A stretch of DNA of 64,000 nucleotides from Pseudovibrio sp. Tun.PSC04-5.I4 (GCF_900104145.1 NZ_FNLB01000005.1:49012-113011), one strand, 5' to 3'. Positions 17,566 to 26,746 are shown, numbered from the stretch's first letter. A program made the numbers and translations. The notes: generated from the sequence alone by a model not told the origin.

Positions 17566-18678
17566 ATGATTGCACACAAGGTAGGCCGCAAGTCCGGCGC
17601 AAATTCATTCAAGGCTCTGGCGCGTTATGTGGCAGGCGCGCGCGAAGACAATGAAAAGCTAGGGGATCTTTGGATTGAAAATTGTGAGCTGGCAAGCACC
17701 AAGGAAGATCTGGACCTTGCCATTGTCGAGATTGAAAATACGCAAGGGCATAACACCCGCGTAAAGGGCGACCGCTCCTATCATCTGGTGATCTCGTTTG
17801 CTGAAGGGGAAGTGCCCGAGCTGGAGGTATTGAGGGACATTGAAAAGTCCTTTGCCAAGGCGCTTGGGTTTGAAGAGCATGAGCGCATTATCGGCACCCA
17901 TACCAACACGGACAATTACCACATGCACGTGGCGATCAACCGGATCCACCCGGAAACCTACAAAGTTCATACGCCTTATTATGATTTTGATGCGCTGGAG
18001 AAAACCCGGCTTGAGATGGAGCTGAAATACGGACTGACCCGGACCAACGCCAAGGGCGAAGTGCTGGACAAAGCAAACCCCAAAGCGCGGGACTATGAGG
18101 CCAACACGTATGAGGTGTCCTTCTCCACCTATGTGAAGGATTACAAGGACGAGCTGTTGAAGATCCGGGAGACTTCCAAGACGTGGCCCGAATTCCATGA
18201 GGGCATTGCAGCCTATTCGCTTGAGCTCAAAAAGCGGGGCAACGGCTTTGTGTTCAAGGAACTGGACGGGCCGCGTATGGAAAAAGCCAGCACTGTTCAT
18301 CGCGACTTTTCTAAGAAGTCTATGGAAGACAAGTTTGGTCCTTATCAGGCCCCAACCAAAGAGCTTGATCCATCCAAGCGCAAAGATCGTTATGAGCGCA
18401 GACCGCTGAAAGAGCGTCACAAAAACACAGAGTTGTGGGGCAGTTACAAGAAGCAACTGGGCAAGAAGAAGGGCAAACACAGCTGGCGCTCTTTCCTGAA
18501 CGCCCATGTGCAACTCAACCATGCAGCCGTTGAAATGCTCAAGGGAGAGGAGGCCATGCTGTCCCTGATGGGACTTGGGTCAAGACGACAACCAAAGCAG
18601 TTGAAGGAGCGTTTGAAACGTCAGGGGCAACGAGACAAAACAACACAAAAGAGCAAGGCCACAGGCCGGGACAGATAG
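17566..18678 (+). CDS. MobP/VirD2-type conjugative relaxase
   Basis: 370 aa. The candidate catalytic Tyr is at residue 21 in ALARYVAG. The three-histidine metal-binding motif GTHTNTDNYHMHVAIN is at about 109-124. The C-terminus is very basic and rich in Lys, Arg and Gln, fitting DNA binding and a T4SS export signal. It nicks oriT and is carried into the recipient bound to the strand. It is compact compared with multi-domain TraI/TraA relaxases; no helicase domain is present. No oriT could be assigned with confidence. Confidence 0.88.
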   Translation: MIAHKVGRKSGANSFKALARYVAGAREDNEKLGDLWIENCELASTKEDLDLAIVEIENTQGHNTRVKGDRSYHLVISFAEGEVPELEVLRDIEKSFAKALGFEEHERIIGTHTNTDNYHMHVAINRIHPETYKVHTPYYDFDALEKTRLEMELKYGLTRTNAKGEVLDKANPKARDYEANTYEVSFSTYVKDYKDELLKIRETSKTWPEFHEGIAAYSLELKKRGNGFVFKELDGPRMEKASTVHRDFSKKSMEDKFGPYQAPTKELDPSKRKDRYERRPLKERHKNTELWGSYKKQLGKKKGKHSWRSFLNAHVQLNHAAVEMLKGEEAMLSLMGLGSRRQPKQLKERLKRQGQRDKTTQKSKATGRDR

Positions 18679-18708
18679 GCAGAAAAGCGCCCTGCCCGTT
18701 TTGCTGGT
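18646..18708 (+). repeat. 63-bp direct repeat, copy 1
   Basis: This 63-base segment overlaps the 3' end of the relaxase gene and recurs 241 bp downstream at 18887-18949 with two visible substitutions. It contains short complementary pieces (GGCAG and CTGCC). Confidence 0.85.
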
Positions 18709-18886
18709 TGGTCCTCGTGGCGTGGAGGAAAAAGCAAGACTGACAAGGCGAGAGTCATAAGTACAACGGTGGGAACATAATCGCTTTTGCGGCCAGTGGA
18801 AACCATCATTTTCGTAGTAACGAAAACTCGAATGAGATCGATTGAGGGAGGGTATTGAAGTGCGGACGATAGTCAGAGCGCAATTG

Positions 18887-18949
18887 CAAAAGAGCAAGAC
18901 CACAGGCCGGGACAGATAGGCAGAAAAGCGCCCTGCCCGTCTTGCTGGT
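18887..18949 (+). repeat. 63-bp direct repeat, copy 2
   Basis: Second copy of the 18646-18708 segment. It is followed by the true 3' end of the M48 protease gene, while copy 1 is followed by a diverged duplicate of that 3' end (about 18831-18889 compared with 19025-19084). This indicates an old tandem duplication of the intergenic region. Confidence 0.85.
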
Positions 18950-19003
18950 GGTGCTAGCAGCAAGACAAACAGGGCGCAGAGCGGACGTTCAGGACACCGC
19001 GTC

Positions 19004-19930
19004 TTAGTGTTTACGGAAGCGGGCAATGAGATCGATTGAGGGAGGACCATTGAATTGAGGGCGATAATCGGAACGCAATTGCAAATTGTTATGGCGCAGT
19101 TCTGTGGGCGGATGGGAGGCCATGTAATGGGCCATGATGTTGGTTCCCTCTCGTTCATCACCAATGCTGCCAAAGACCTGACACATACACTCTTTGCCAA
19201 GCAGCTTTTGAGAGAACTCATCGGCGCGGTATTCAGCCATGCGAGACGTCAGGTCCGGGATGCGGTTCCCCAGACCAATAATCAGGCTGCAAGGATAGAA
19301 GAAGAACATCACGGCCAGATTGAGGATAGGAACGCGGATAAACAGATTTGCAAAAAACAAAAGCACATTGAACGGCGTGAAGATTGCAGAAGAGATTATC
19401 GCGTGTTTTGTATCCCAATACCGCAAATGTGCGATCTCGTGAGCAATCAGGCCCGCCAGTTCTTCCAGTCCGCGCTTGCGGAATTTGGTGTCGTAAAGAG
19501 CGCCTCTATGGATGGCAATCCGGTTGCGGCCATAAGCAGTGGCATTGTAGCCCTTGTCGTCAACCACACGCCAGACAATGCGCGGCAGTTTGATGTTCTT
19601 GGCATCAGCGCTGTGTTGAAGGTACGCAAAGGCAGCTTCAATCTGGTCCAGTTCGCGCTGCGAGGCACGGCGTGCGCCCAGCTTGATATCGCTGAAAAAC
19701 TCAGAGACCCCCGGTATCAAAAACAGGATCAGAACGAGCGTGATCTGAACGCAAAGAACGAACAGCTCGTTTACGTGGGGAACAGGGAACGGGAGCAAGG
19801 CATAAGTATTGATGGCGGAAGTAACGGGGATCATCGCATAGAACAATATGAAGAAGGCAGGCGCGAAAATAACGGTCCACGAGATAAACCAACTCAAATC
19901 GATAGCTATGTGTCTGAAAATACTGCGCAT
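19004..19930 (-). CDS. M48-family membrane-associated zinc metalloprotease
   Basis: About 308 aa from ATG 19930, chosen because GGAGG lies upstream; a GTG at 19939 is also in frame. Two hydrophobic segments (about residues 10-45 and 58-77) are followed by the zinc motif HEIAH at about 164-168 and the third-ligand-type EYRADE further on. A further hydrophobic stretch lies between them. This is the HtpX/STE24-like layout: a protease at the inner membrane for quality control or processing. It converges on the relaxase gene; its 3' end has been partly duplicated. Confidence 0.85.
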   Translation of the reverse strand: MRSIFRHIAIDLSWFISWTVIFAPAFFILFYAMIPVTSAINTYALLPFPVPHVNELFVLCVQITLVLILFLIPGVSEFFSDIKLGARRASQRELDQIEAAFAYLQHSADAKNIKLPRIVWRVVDDKGYNATAYGRNRIAIHRGALYDTKFRKRGLEELAGLIAHEIAHLRYWDTKHAIISSAIFTPFNVLLFFANLFIRVPILNLAVMFFFYPCSLIIGLGNRIPDLTSRMAEYRADEFSQKLLGKECMCQVFGSIGDEREGTNIMAHYMASHPPTELRHNNLQLRSDYRPQFNGPPSIDLIARFRKH

Positions 19931-20382
19931 TTGAACCACCCTCCATTGGCTCTATTCTACAAAAACCTGAGGTTGTACTCAATTAACTTCGCCCGTGTTC
20001 TTACTTTGTTCACAGCTAACTCAAGTATAGTTAATGCAGATAAGTAAGAGTTACGATTATCAATAATGTGAGAGATGAAGAGCTTGAAGTATTCGTCGTG
20101 ACACGAAAACAACCCCTTAGGAACCTCATGGGATTTTACAAAAGAGCCATGACTAAATGACCGGATTACGGCGCTAACATGTGCGTAACATACAAAGTGA
20201 TTAGGTTTCTACTTTTGGAATGGCAGGGAGATTTGTACTATTTGAATGAAATTTAAATCAGCTGAAACAGCCCTCTAGCGTGATCTAAAGATCACCCGAG
20301 CGGCCAGATGTTTCTATCAAGGATGAGAGCAATCGGGGCACTGCCCCTTAAAAAAGAAAACCCTGGAAGCCAGAGGCCACCA

Positions 20383-20438
20383 GGGGAGAACAACATAGAA
20401 TTCAAGATCAGCACCTGAATTTCTATGTTGTCCTCCCC
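20383..20438. promoter_or_regulatory. Long inverted repeat upstream of the lone repC
   Basis: Arms 20383-20406 and 20415-20438 can pair almost completely (GGGAGAACAACATAGAA against GGGAGGACAACATAGAA) around an 8-base loop. It lies 95 bp before the initiator gene. In RepC plasmids this interval commonly encodes an antisense RNA or attenuator, so I read it as a copy-control structure. Confidence 0.6.
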
Positions 20439-20508
20439 AAAATTGCAAGAGTGAAGACCGCATTATTTTTTGCGAACGGGATTGTTCACTCTGAATTTGG
20501 CCCAAAGC

Positions 20509-20533
20509 TTCCGTTTTAGACGGAATTTTTGGA
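20509..20533 (+). terminator. Terminator-like hairpin directly before repC
   Basis: TTCCGT and ACGGAA form a perfect 6-bp stem around a 5-base loop, followed at once by TTTTT and then GGAATG, the start of the initiator gene. A terminator placed here fits transcriptional attenuation of initiator expression, as known for repABC antisense control. Confidence 0.55.
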
Positions 20534-21991
20534 ATGCAGATTGATACTTTTATGCCTGAACAACCAGCAAGACTGTTCGGGATTGGCAACACATCGCGCC
20601 AGCAAAATGAATGTGCTGAAGCGGCAGCAAAAACCTTTAACGGATTGCGGGAGGGCGTGAGCCGCTGGGAGCCTCTGTCTCTTGTAAAGCGCTTGCAAAG
20701 CGAGCTGGGCCTAACTGCCACGCATGTTGCACACCTTGAGTTTCTGGTGGGCTACACCCGCGATCAGGATTGGAGCTATGGCAGTAATCCGATTGTCTAC
20801 CTGACCGTCAGTGCGACCGCCAACAAGCGCGGCATCTCAGAGCGACAGGTTTTAAATATAGAACGCGCCTTGAACCGGGTTGGTTTGGTGTGCTGGCATG
20901 ACAGCGGCAACCAACGTCGCTACGGCCACCGATCTAAGACCGGTGAGCTGAAGGAAGCCTATGGTGTGAATCTGGCGCCGCTGGCCGCCCTCTATGACCG
21001 TCTTCTAGGCTTGGTTGAAGAGCAGGAGCAACGGGCGCGGGTCTGGAAGCAGGAAAAGGCAGCGGTGCTGCTTTGCAAGCGTGTTTTGCGCGAACAGCTC
21101 ACGTTGACCCCCGGCCATGCAAGTGCTGATCAGGCTATGGGCCTGCTGGCCTCGCTTCCAAGGCGCGTTGAAGCTCGGGTGACAATCACGCAACTGGTTC
21201 AGTGGAGCCAGCAGATGAATGATCTAATCGAGGCGTTTGAAGAGAACTCTCAAGACGAAGGCGAAACTGGACCACTAATAGGCGGAGTAGCTCAGTTTGA
21301 GCCGCTTGAAACAGAGCATCACAAAGACACGCAAAACAACATTGGCCGGAAGAATACTTCCGGCAGGTCGGAACTATATTTCCGACACATAAATACAAAT
21401 AATACAAAACCAACACTTTCTAACGAAAGAAGTAATAGGCGGACATTGCCAACCGGCAATGACTTGAAGAAACCCCCGTCCGCTAAAGCGGTAATGGCTC
21501 TTGAGAAATATAAGCGTGAAAGCAAGGCTCATACTCGTCAACACCTGAATGCATTTGCGGACAGGTCCGATCAACCTCCCCTGCCCCAACTTGAACAGCC
21601 CTCGCTACCAACGCCTTTCTTCGGTTCGGGCATCGAGCATATTACCCTCAAACAGGTTATGGCCTGCGCCAGCCCCATGCTGCGCGATATGATCCGCAAT
21701 GCCTCAAAAACGGGTGGAGCCGACTGGTCTGCTGTCGTCGAGGCGGCAAAACTGGCGGCGGGTTATCTGGGGATCTCCGCACCGGCCTGGCAGGACGCCC
21801 GCGACAGGTTGGGAGCAAGTGCGGCCGCAACAATTGTTGTGATTGCCGAGCGCAGAAGCACCGATCCGAAGACAACGATCAACTCATATGGTGGGTTTGT
21901 TCGCGGCTGTGTGGCCAAAGCTCAGGCTGGCGATCTGCATCTACACAAATCTGTTTTCGGACTGCTCAGCAAGGGAAACCTTGATGAATAA
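20534..21991 (+). CDS. repC: RepC-type replication initiator (stand-alone)
   Basis: 485 aa. It shares with the repABC RepC at 26897 the winged-helix N-terminal part (here residues about 50-150, with SERQVLNIERAL and GNQRRYGHRS) and a conserved C-terminal region (KTTINSYGGFVRGCVAKAQ, near 455-473). The origin of RepC plasmids usually lies within repC. No repA/repB precede it, so it represents a separate replicon or a duplicate initiator. The linker at about 230-340 is low in conservation and AT-rich. Confidence 0.85.
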   Translation: MQIDTFMPEQPARLFGIGNTSRQQNECAEAAAKTFNGLREGVSRWEPLSLVKRLQSELGLTATHVAHLEFLVGYTRDQDWSYGSNPIVYLTVSATANKRGISERQVLNIERALNRVGLVCWHDSGNQRRYGHRSKTGELKEAYGVNLAPLAALYDRLLGLVEEQEQRARVWKQEKAAVLLCKRVLREQLTLTPGHASADQAMGLLASLPRRVEARVTITQLVQWSQQMNDLIEAFEENSQDEGETGPLIGGVAQFEPLETEHHKDTQNNIGRKNTSGRSELYFRHINTNNTKPTLSNERSNRRTLPTGNDLKKPPSAKAVMALEKYKRESKAHTRQHLNAFADRSDQPPLPQLEQPSLPTPFFGSGIEHITLKQVMACASPMLRDMIRNASKTGGADWSAVVEAAKLAAGYLGISAPAWQDARDRLGASAAATIVVIAERRSTDPKTTINSYGGFVRGCVAKAQAGDLHLHKSVFGLLSKGNLDE

Positions 21992-22161
21992 CCCTGTCAG
22001 AAATCGGCTGTGTTGCCGCTGGTCGCTGTTAACGACAAGGGATCAGAAGCTCATCAAACCACTGATTTTACTGCTTCGTGCGTAAAATTGGCGTGGGCAG
22101 GCACAGCACAGAGTTCACAAAGCAAGGACGCGGCAAATTGAGACGAGAAGGGGAAAAAGAA

Positions 22162-22494
22162 ATGACTGGCACCACTCAGCACATACTCAGTGATGACAGA
22201 ATTCGGCAATTAGAACAGGAATTCACAAGAGCTATGGCGCAGGACGGAAAGCTCTTATTTCCGGCAAATGCGATGCTTGGGCATCGAAACAGGATCGAAA
22301 GCAGAGCCCAATCGTTAGGGGCCGCGATCACGGCGGAAGGTTGCGAGGCAATGGTACTGGCCTGTTACGCGAATTACCCTTCCACGCCCAGGGAAGATAC
22401 CGTTGAGATGATCCAATTAGTCGATATGTTCCTGACCAATCCCGCAATAAAACGTCATCGCAAAAAGTGTTTCCCGCATAAGGCAAAGGATTGA
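22162..22494 (+). CDS. Unknown small cytoplasmic protein
   Basis: 110 aa from ATG 22162, chosen for the GAAGGGGAAAAAG ribosome-binding site; the frame extends back to 22078. It is charged and helical, without signal or membrane segments, with a basic end (RHRKKCFPHKAKD). It ends 4 bp before the lipoprotein gene, so the two are probably co-transcribed. Function unknown. Confidence 0.6.
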   Translation: MTGTTQHILSDDRIRQLEQEFTRAMAQDGKLLFPANAMLGHRNRIESRAQSLGAAITAEGCEAMVLACYANYPSTPREDTVEMIQLVDMFLTNPAIKRHRKKCFPHKAKD

Positions 22495-22498
22495 ACCA

Positions 22499-22927
22499 AT
22501 GAAGAAATACGTCTCTCTTATCGCAGCCTCAATGCTGCTTGTGGCCTGCCAAACCACAGCCCCTGTCACCGATGAAAACCCACCAAGGGCAACCACTCAA
22601 AAAAGTGCTCAGCAAGTCTCGGCTTATCTTGCCAAGGAGTTCTGTGAGCAGGGTTATGAGATTAAAACTCAATCCAGCAAAAAGTTAATTGCAACCAAAG
22701 TGATGGATCCAAAAACCGAGGGGCAGAGATACTATGCGGATCGCTCAGCCGGGCTTCCCCATCATAAGCTGAAAGTGGAGTTCGCGAAGACAAAAGACGG
22801 AGTTGAGGTCATAGGTTGGACTGGAATACTCATGAACCCGGGAACCGCGAAGCAGCATGATTTTTCCGTGGTATCGTCAGCAGATGGTCAGCGATTGCAG
22901 GGCTTGCTCAATAAGGCGGCACGGTAG
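22499..22927 (+). CDS. Small lipoprotein
   Basis: 142 aa. The signal sequence ends in a lipobox LLVAC with the lipid-modified Cys at residue 17, followed by QTTAPVT. The mature domain (about 110 residues) is soluble and would sit in the periplasm attached to a membrane. A lipoprotein in a plasmid maintenance/transfer region could act in entry exclusion, but that is not shown by the sequence. Confidence 0.7.
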   Translation: MKKYVSLIAASMLLVACQTTAPVTDENPPRATTQKSAQQVSAYLAKEFCEQGYEIKTQSSKKLIATKVMDPKTEGQRYYADRSAGLPHHKLKVEFAKTKDGVEVIGWTGILMNPGTAKQHDFSVVSSADGQRLQGLLNKAAR

Positions 22928-22968
22928 ATTTTTATATACACATTTGAAACAGAAAAGGGGGAGCTTTT

Positions 22969-23544
22969 ATGACATTGCCATCACTCGTTCTCAACCGCAG
23001 TTTTATTGGCGATTTTACAAAAGCCCCTGCCCCTTGTTTTGCTCTTGGCTTTGTTGAAGTAGAAGGCCGCAGAACAGGTTTTCTAGCCATGCGCCCAGAC
23101 AGAGTAATCCCACCAGCGGCCCTTGCTGACGGGATTGGATTTGGTCACAGGTTATCGGAAATACAGGACCACACGTTGTGCCAGTTTGTTTTCAATATTT
23201 ACGGCTTTGGCCAGTACTCAACTCTGGTTAATCCGGCCAACCTAATGGTGCGGCATGTTCTTGAAGTAATGCTAGAGCGGAAGGACTATTTCTTTCTCAT
23301 TGTCAGCTCAGATAATAGTGTTTCCGTATTTCGGTCCAATCTTGGTGAAATAGATCTTGCGGGTCTTCGCGAAAACTTACCTGTGATGAAATCAGCAACA
23401 ACTAGCGAGTTAGCCTATGAGAGGGGTGTTCGAGCATTTCTGCGATCACCAGAACCGCCAAGTGTTCATTTGAATTGGGTGTGCAGAGATAATCCCGAAT
23501 ACGTTAATGTGAATGAAGATCCGCTGGTATTGACCTCGGCTTAA
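22969..23544 (+). CDS. Unknown 191-aa protein
   Basis: ATG 22969 is preceded by a strong GGGGGAG site. The protein is globular, with no signal peptide or membrane helix, and several aromatic-rich strands (QFVFNIYGFGQYS at about 66-78). It is co-directional with the HTH gene that starts 28 bp after it. No family recognised. Confidence 0.6.
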   Translation: MTLPSLVLNRSFIGDFTKAPAPCFALGFVEVEGRRTGFLAMRPDRVIPPAALADGIGFGHRLSEIQDHTLCQFVFNIYGFGQYSTLVNPANLMVRHVLEVMLERKDYFFLIVSSDNSVSVFRSNLGEIDLAGLRENLPVMKSATTSELAYERGVRAFLRSPEPPSVHLNWVCRDNPEYVNVNEDPLVLTSA

Positions 23545-23572
23545 AGGGGGCAGGAATTGGAGTGCTAGAACT

Positions 23573-23962
23573 ATGACAAAGTCGAAAGAAAATTGTGCGG
23601 AAGGCTTTGATTTGCTTGTCGGGCATAACTTGAGGGTGGTTCGGAAGAAAAAAGGCGTAAGTCTTGTGACGCTGGGTGAGGCCATTACTCTTTCTTATCA
23701 GCAACTTCAGAAATATGAGAACGGAACAAATCGAATTTCTGCTGGTCGCCTCTATCAGGTAGCCTGTTGTCTTGGGGTTCCAGTCGAAGTGTTTTTCACT
23801 GGCGCTGAGAACTTAGAAGAGTACGTCAGAATTGAACGGCTTGAGAATGAACCGCAAACCTATTTTGCAAGTTATAGAACCTACGCTGGAACGACCCGTC
23901 GGGAGAATCTGGAAGCAGAAATTGAAGAGGTGTTGAACATCGGGAATAACCATCTCGGTTAA
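23573..23962 (+). CDS. XRE-family (Cro/CI-type) transcription regulator
   Basis: 129 aa. A helix-turn-helix occupies about residues 14-70: LRVVRKKKGVSLVTLGEAI then LSYQQLQKYENGTNRISAG, the usual XRE layout. A short helical C-terminal part follows (about 75-129). Position just upstream of repABC suggests control of the neighbouring small genes or of the replicon, which is inference. Confidence 0.85.
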   Translation: MTKSKENCAEGFDLLVGHNLRVVRKKKGVSLVTLGEAITLSYQQLQKYENGTNRISAGRLYQVACCLGVPVEVFFTGAENLEEYVRIERLENEPQTYFASYRTYAGTTRRENLEAEIEEVLNIGNNHLG

Positions 23963-23980
23963 CGTATCCATGAGTTGCTC

Positions 23981-24015
23981 GCCCTTAGTGTTAGGAGCGT
24001 GCTTAAACTAAGGGC
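23981..24015. terminator. Hairpin after the XRE gene
   Basis: GCCCTTAGT and ACTAAGGGC form a perfect 9-bp stem around a 17-base loop, 19 bp after the XRE stop. No T-run follows, so it may be a weak bidirectional terminator or an RNA-stabilising structure. Confidence 0.4.
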
Positions 24016-24217
24016 ACGAATCTATGTTGGTCTAATTCTCTGCCTGCGCTGGGTTATCCCTATTAGTAACACTGATATTGTACTGAAAATCCGCCTCCGA
24101 TTATGAAATTTAACTTTTCAAAAAATGTAGCAATATCAAATACTTAAAACAATTTCGTCCATACCAATAATAGTTTCATACCGTATTAGTTAATTTTTGT
24201 TTACCAAAAATAGCTTG

Positions 24218-24233
24218 CACTATTCAAATAGTG
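24218..24233. promoter_or_regulatory. Short inverted repeat upstream of repA
   Basis: CACTAT and ATAGTG flank a 4-base centre, 50 bp before the repA ATG, with TTGACA just downstream at about 24244. RepA of repABC plasmids represses its own promoter through such repeats; this is a candidate operator. The rest of the 23963-24282 interval is AT-rich without a recognisable gene. Confidence 0.4.
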
Positions 24234-24282
24234 TGGGTTTTATTGACAAATAGCGGATCAAATCAACACTGGAACTGAGTAC

Positions 24283-25638
24283 ATGCTCGCGACCGAGTCA
24301 GATACAGAGACCTATGAAGACCTGGATCAGATGCAACGGGATTACCAGGCTCTAACTACCACAATTTCGCGGCTATCAGCTGAGAATAACCGACCTGATA
24401 GCGTGAAGCGCCTCCGTCTGTTCTCTCAGACTGAAGTGGCTAATTTGATTGATATCTCCAGATCTTACGTTGTGAGGGTTGCCGAGGAACTTAATTTACA
24501 GGTTGAAATCGTCGGTGGCCGTAATCAGCGGTTTTATACACTGTCTGATATTAATCAGATCCGACAGTACCTTGGCAAGAAAGCTGGTGATCTTGAGAAA
24601 GCACGGGGGTATGACCCACGCCGGCGCGGCACTGAAGATCTCAGAGTTATTGCAGCTGTTAATTTCAAGGGAGGCTCCGCCAAATCAACCACTAGCGTTC
24701 ACTTTGCCCAATATATGGCCCTGCGCGGCTACCGGGTGTTAGCTATCGATTTAGATCCGCAAGGATCACTATCCGATATGTTCGGTTGCGAGCCTGTGCG
24801 ACTGAAAGAAGATGACAGTCTTTATGCAGCCCTTCGGTATGAAGATACTCTGCCACTATCTCAAGTCATTCGAAAAACCTACTTCCCAAACCTCGATCTA
24901 TGCCCTTCTGGGCGCTGGGTTTCAGATTGGGAATTTGACGCGCCAAGGGTAGCGACAGAGCTGAAAATACATGAGCAGGGATTGCGTAGTGATTACAACG
25001 CAGTTACAGAACAGCTTGGCGATGACTGGCTTCAAGAAAGCGAACTAGATAAACTGACGCGGAGCGCGGCGCATCTGGAAAATGAAATTACCCAATGTAC
25101 CTTGCAGCGTTTTTTCTTTCTTCGCTTACAGCTGGCCCTAGCAGATGTTCAGGATGATTATGATATCGTGGTTTGCGATACGCCGCCAAATCTTGGCTAC
25201 CTGAGTAATGCTGCGATTACAGCTGCAAATCATCTTCTGGTCACGGTTCAGCCACAGATGCTGGACTGCGAGTCTATGGTCCAGTATCTCAGCACAACCA
25301 TAAACCACCAGTACCAATACAAGGCCGCGATTAAGAACTTCCTTGGGCCTGAGCTTGTTACTAACAAAACTCTCAACTACTTGATTACTAGGTTTGGCGG
25401 CACTGCATCTCAGCATGACACCGCTACTATGCTGAAAGGGCAGCTAGGGCGTGGTGTTCTGCAAAACATGATGCTTAATTCCGCAGCTGTTGAGGAAGCG
25501 CGCCTTAATATGAAAACGCTCTACGAGTCAGAGCGCAGCGAATTCAATCCGAAAACATTTGACCGGGCTATCGAAGCTCTCAATGCGGTTAATCAGGAGA
25601 TTGAACAAATCGTACTGAAGGGCTGGGGGCGTTTGTGA
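24283..25638 (+). CDS. repA: RepA/ParA partition ATPase of the repABC operon
   Basis: 451 aa. The N-terminus has a DNA-binding helix-turn-helix (FSQTEVANLIDISRSYVVRV, about residues 47-66). The deviant Walker A FKGGSAKSTT lies at about 128-137, then LAIDLDPQGSLS (about 157-168) and VCDTPPNLGY (about 297-306). RepA moves the plasmid with RepB at parS and represses the operon. Its 3' end overlaps repB by 4 bases. Confidence 0.93.
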   Translation: MLATESDTETYEDLDQMQRDYQALTTTISRLSAENNRPDSVKRLRLFSQTEVANLIDISRSYVVRVAEELNLQVEIVGGRNQRFYTLSDINQIRQYLGKKAGDLEKARGYDPRRRGTEDLRVIAAVNFKGGSAKSTTSVHFAQYMALRGYRVLAIDLDPQGSLSDMFGCEPVRLKEDDSLYAALRYEDTLPLSQVIRKTYFPNLDLCPSGRWVSDWEFDAPRVATELKIHEQGLRSDYNAVTEQLGDDWLQESELDKLTRSAAHLENEITQCTLQRFFFLRLQLALADVQDDYDIVVCDTPPNLGYLSNAAITAANHLLVTVQPQMLDCESMVQYLSTTINHQYQYKAAIKNFLGPELVTNKTLNYLITRFGGTASQHDTATMLKGQLGRGVLQNMMLNSAAVEEARLNMKTLYESERSEFNPKTFDRAIEALNAVNQEIEQIVLKGWGRL

Positions 25639-26630
25639 ACAAGAGAAATGAGAAGAAGGCCAGAATGGCAGCGATATTATCGGACTCAAATGTTCCGGTC
25701 GTAAAACCTGTTTCAAGAGCTACCGAAGAGGTGTCGCCGATATCTCCTATCGGATTGATGAAATCTCTTGCAAGTTCAACTTCGCCCTCTGGCGCAGGCT
25801 CAATGGCTGTAAAAGCGATTCCAGCTAGCGCTTGCGAACCATCGTTTGCGAATGATCGCCAGCTGGAAGATTTCGATGAAGAATTGAACAATCTGGTACA
25901 AAGCATCAAAAGCCAGGGGCAGTTGGTGCCAATCCTAGTCCGACCGCATCCGACAGAAGATGGCCAGTATCAAATTGCATACGGCCATCGGCGTGTCAAA
26001 GCTTGTAAAGAACTGGGTTTTGCGGTTCGCGCCATCGTCAAAAATTTAAATGACGAAGAGCTCGCCATTGCACAAGGCAAAGAAAATCAGGAGCGAAAGA
26101 ACACCAGTTTTATTCAACGCGCTCTTTGGGTCGCTTCGCTTGATAAAAAGGGTCTTACCCGGAAGGTGATTGCTGATGCAGCGGGCGGCGGTGACCTGAC
26201 AACAATTTCCAAACTCAAAAAAATCATCCACGCCATTCCTTATGAGTTTATCGCGAAAATTGGTCACGCGCCGAAAATCGGTAGAACCAAATGGGAGCGA
26301 TTGGCAAAAGGATTTGAGAATCCACGGGCAGAAAAACGCGTTCGTTTGAAGATTAATACCCTTAGCGGCACTTGGCCTCAGATCGATTCTGATAAGCGGT
26401 TTGATATTGTTCTTGAAGCTGCTGTTCGCGAAGAAAAATCAATCTCCACGCTTAAAATACAGGTAAAAGATTCAGGTGAGAATAATGTCGCTGAGATTGT
26501 AAATTCGGCGTCCGGAACCAAGATTGTCTCAAAGGGTAAAGAAGGAAAGGTTTTCGTAGATTGGATTTCTCGGCAGATGGATCTGTTGATGCACCAGTAC
26601 GAAGAGAGCAAAAAGGGCAGCTCATCATGA
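25635..26630 (+). CDS. repB: RepB/ParB partition protein of the repABC operon
   Basis: 331 aa from GTG 25635, overlapping the repA stop (GTGA). A ParB nuclease-like domain with the arginine patch (IAYGHRRVKACKELG, about residues 114-128, and QGKENQERKN) is followed by a helix-turn-helix region (about 175-200). It binds the centromere parS and stimulates RepA. No parS matching the consensus was identified by eye. Confidence 0.92.
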   Translation: MNKRNEKKARMAAILSDSNVPVVKPVSRATEEVSPISPIGLMKSLASSTSPSGAGSMAVKAIPASACEPSFANDRQLEDFDEELNNLVQSIKSQGQLVPILVRPHPTEDGQYQIAYGHRRVKACKELGFAVRAIVKNLNDEELAIAQGKENQERKNTSFIQRALWVASLDKKGLTRKVIADAAGGGDLTTISKLKKIIHAIPYEFIAKIGHAPKIGRTKWERLAKGFENPRAEKRVRLKINTLSGTWPQIDSDKRFDIVLEAAVREEKSISTLKIQVKDSGENNVAEIVNSASGTKIVSKGKEGKVFVDWISRQMDLLMHQYEESKKGSSS

Positions 26631-26646
26631 CTTAGGGCTTTAAAAA

Positions 26647-26683
26647 ATGAACCCCCGCAGACTGCAATCTGCTGAGAGTTCAT
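26647..26683. ncRNA. Long-stem hairpin of the repB-repC intergenic region (antisense/attenuator region)
   Basis: ATGAAC...GTTCAT encloses GCAGA...TCTGC, giving two stacked stems. In repABC plasmids the repB-repC interval encodes a small counter-transcribed RNA on the minus strand that controls repC. This hairpin occupies the expected place; the RNA itself is inferred. Confidence 0.5.
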
Positions 26684-26746
26684 ATTCCATAGGCTACATA
26701 AGCTTCAGCATGAAGTAACCACATACCTATTTAAATGTTACTTTGA

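Noticed and set aside
17659..18522. 287-aa minus-strand open frame inside the relaxase gene
   Set aside because: Antisense shadow; the plus strand carries the complete relaxase motifs.
18580..19221. 213-aa minus-strand open frame across the relaxase-protease junction
   Set aside because: It covers the duplicated non-coding interval and the antisense of two real genes. Its repeated SAYLSRPV-like segments are a by-product of the DNA repeat, and composition is rich in Leu, Ser, Arg and Cys without domain features.
20317..20721. 134-aa minus-strand frame upstream of the lone repC
   Set aside because: It spans the regulatory hairpins and the 5' end of repC in antisense and shows no domain features.
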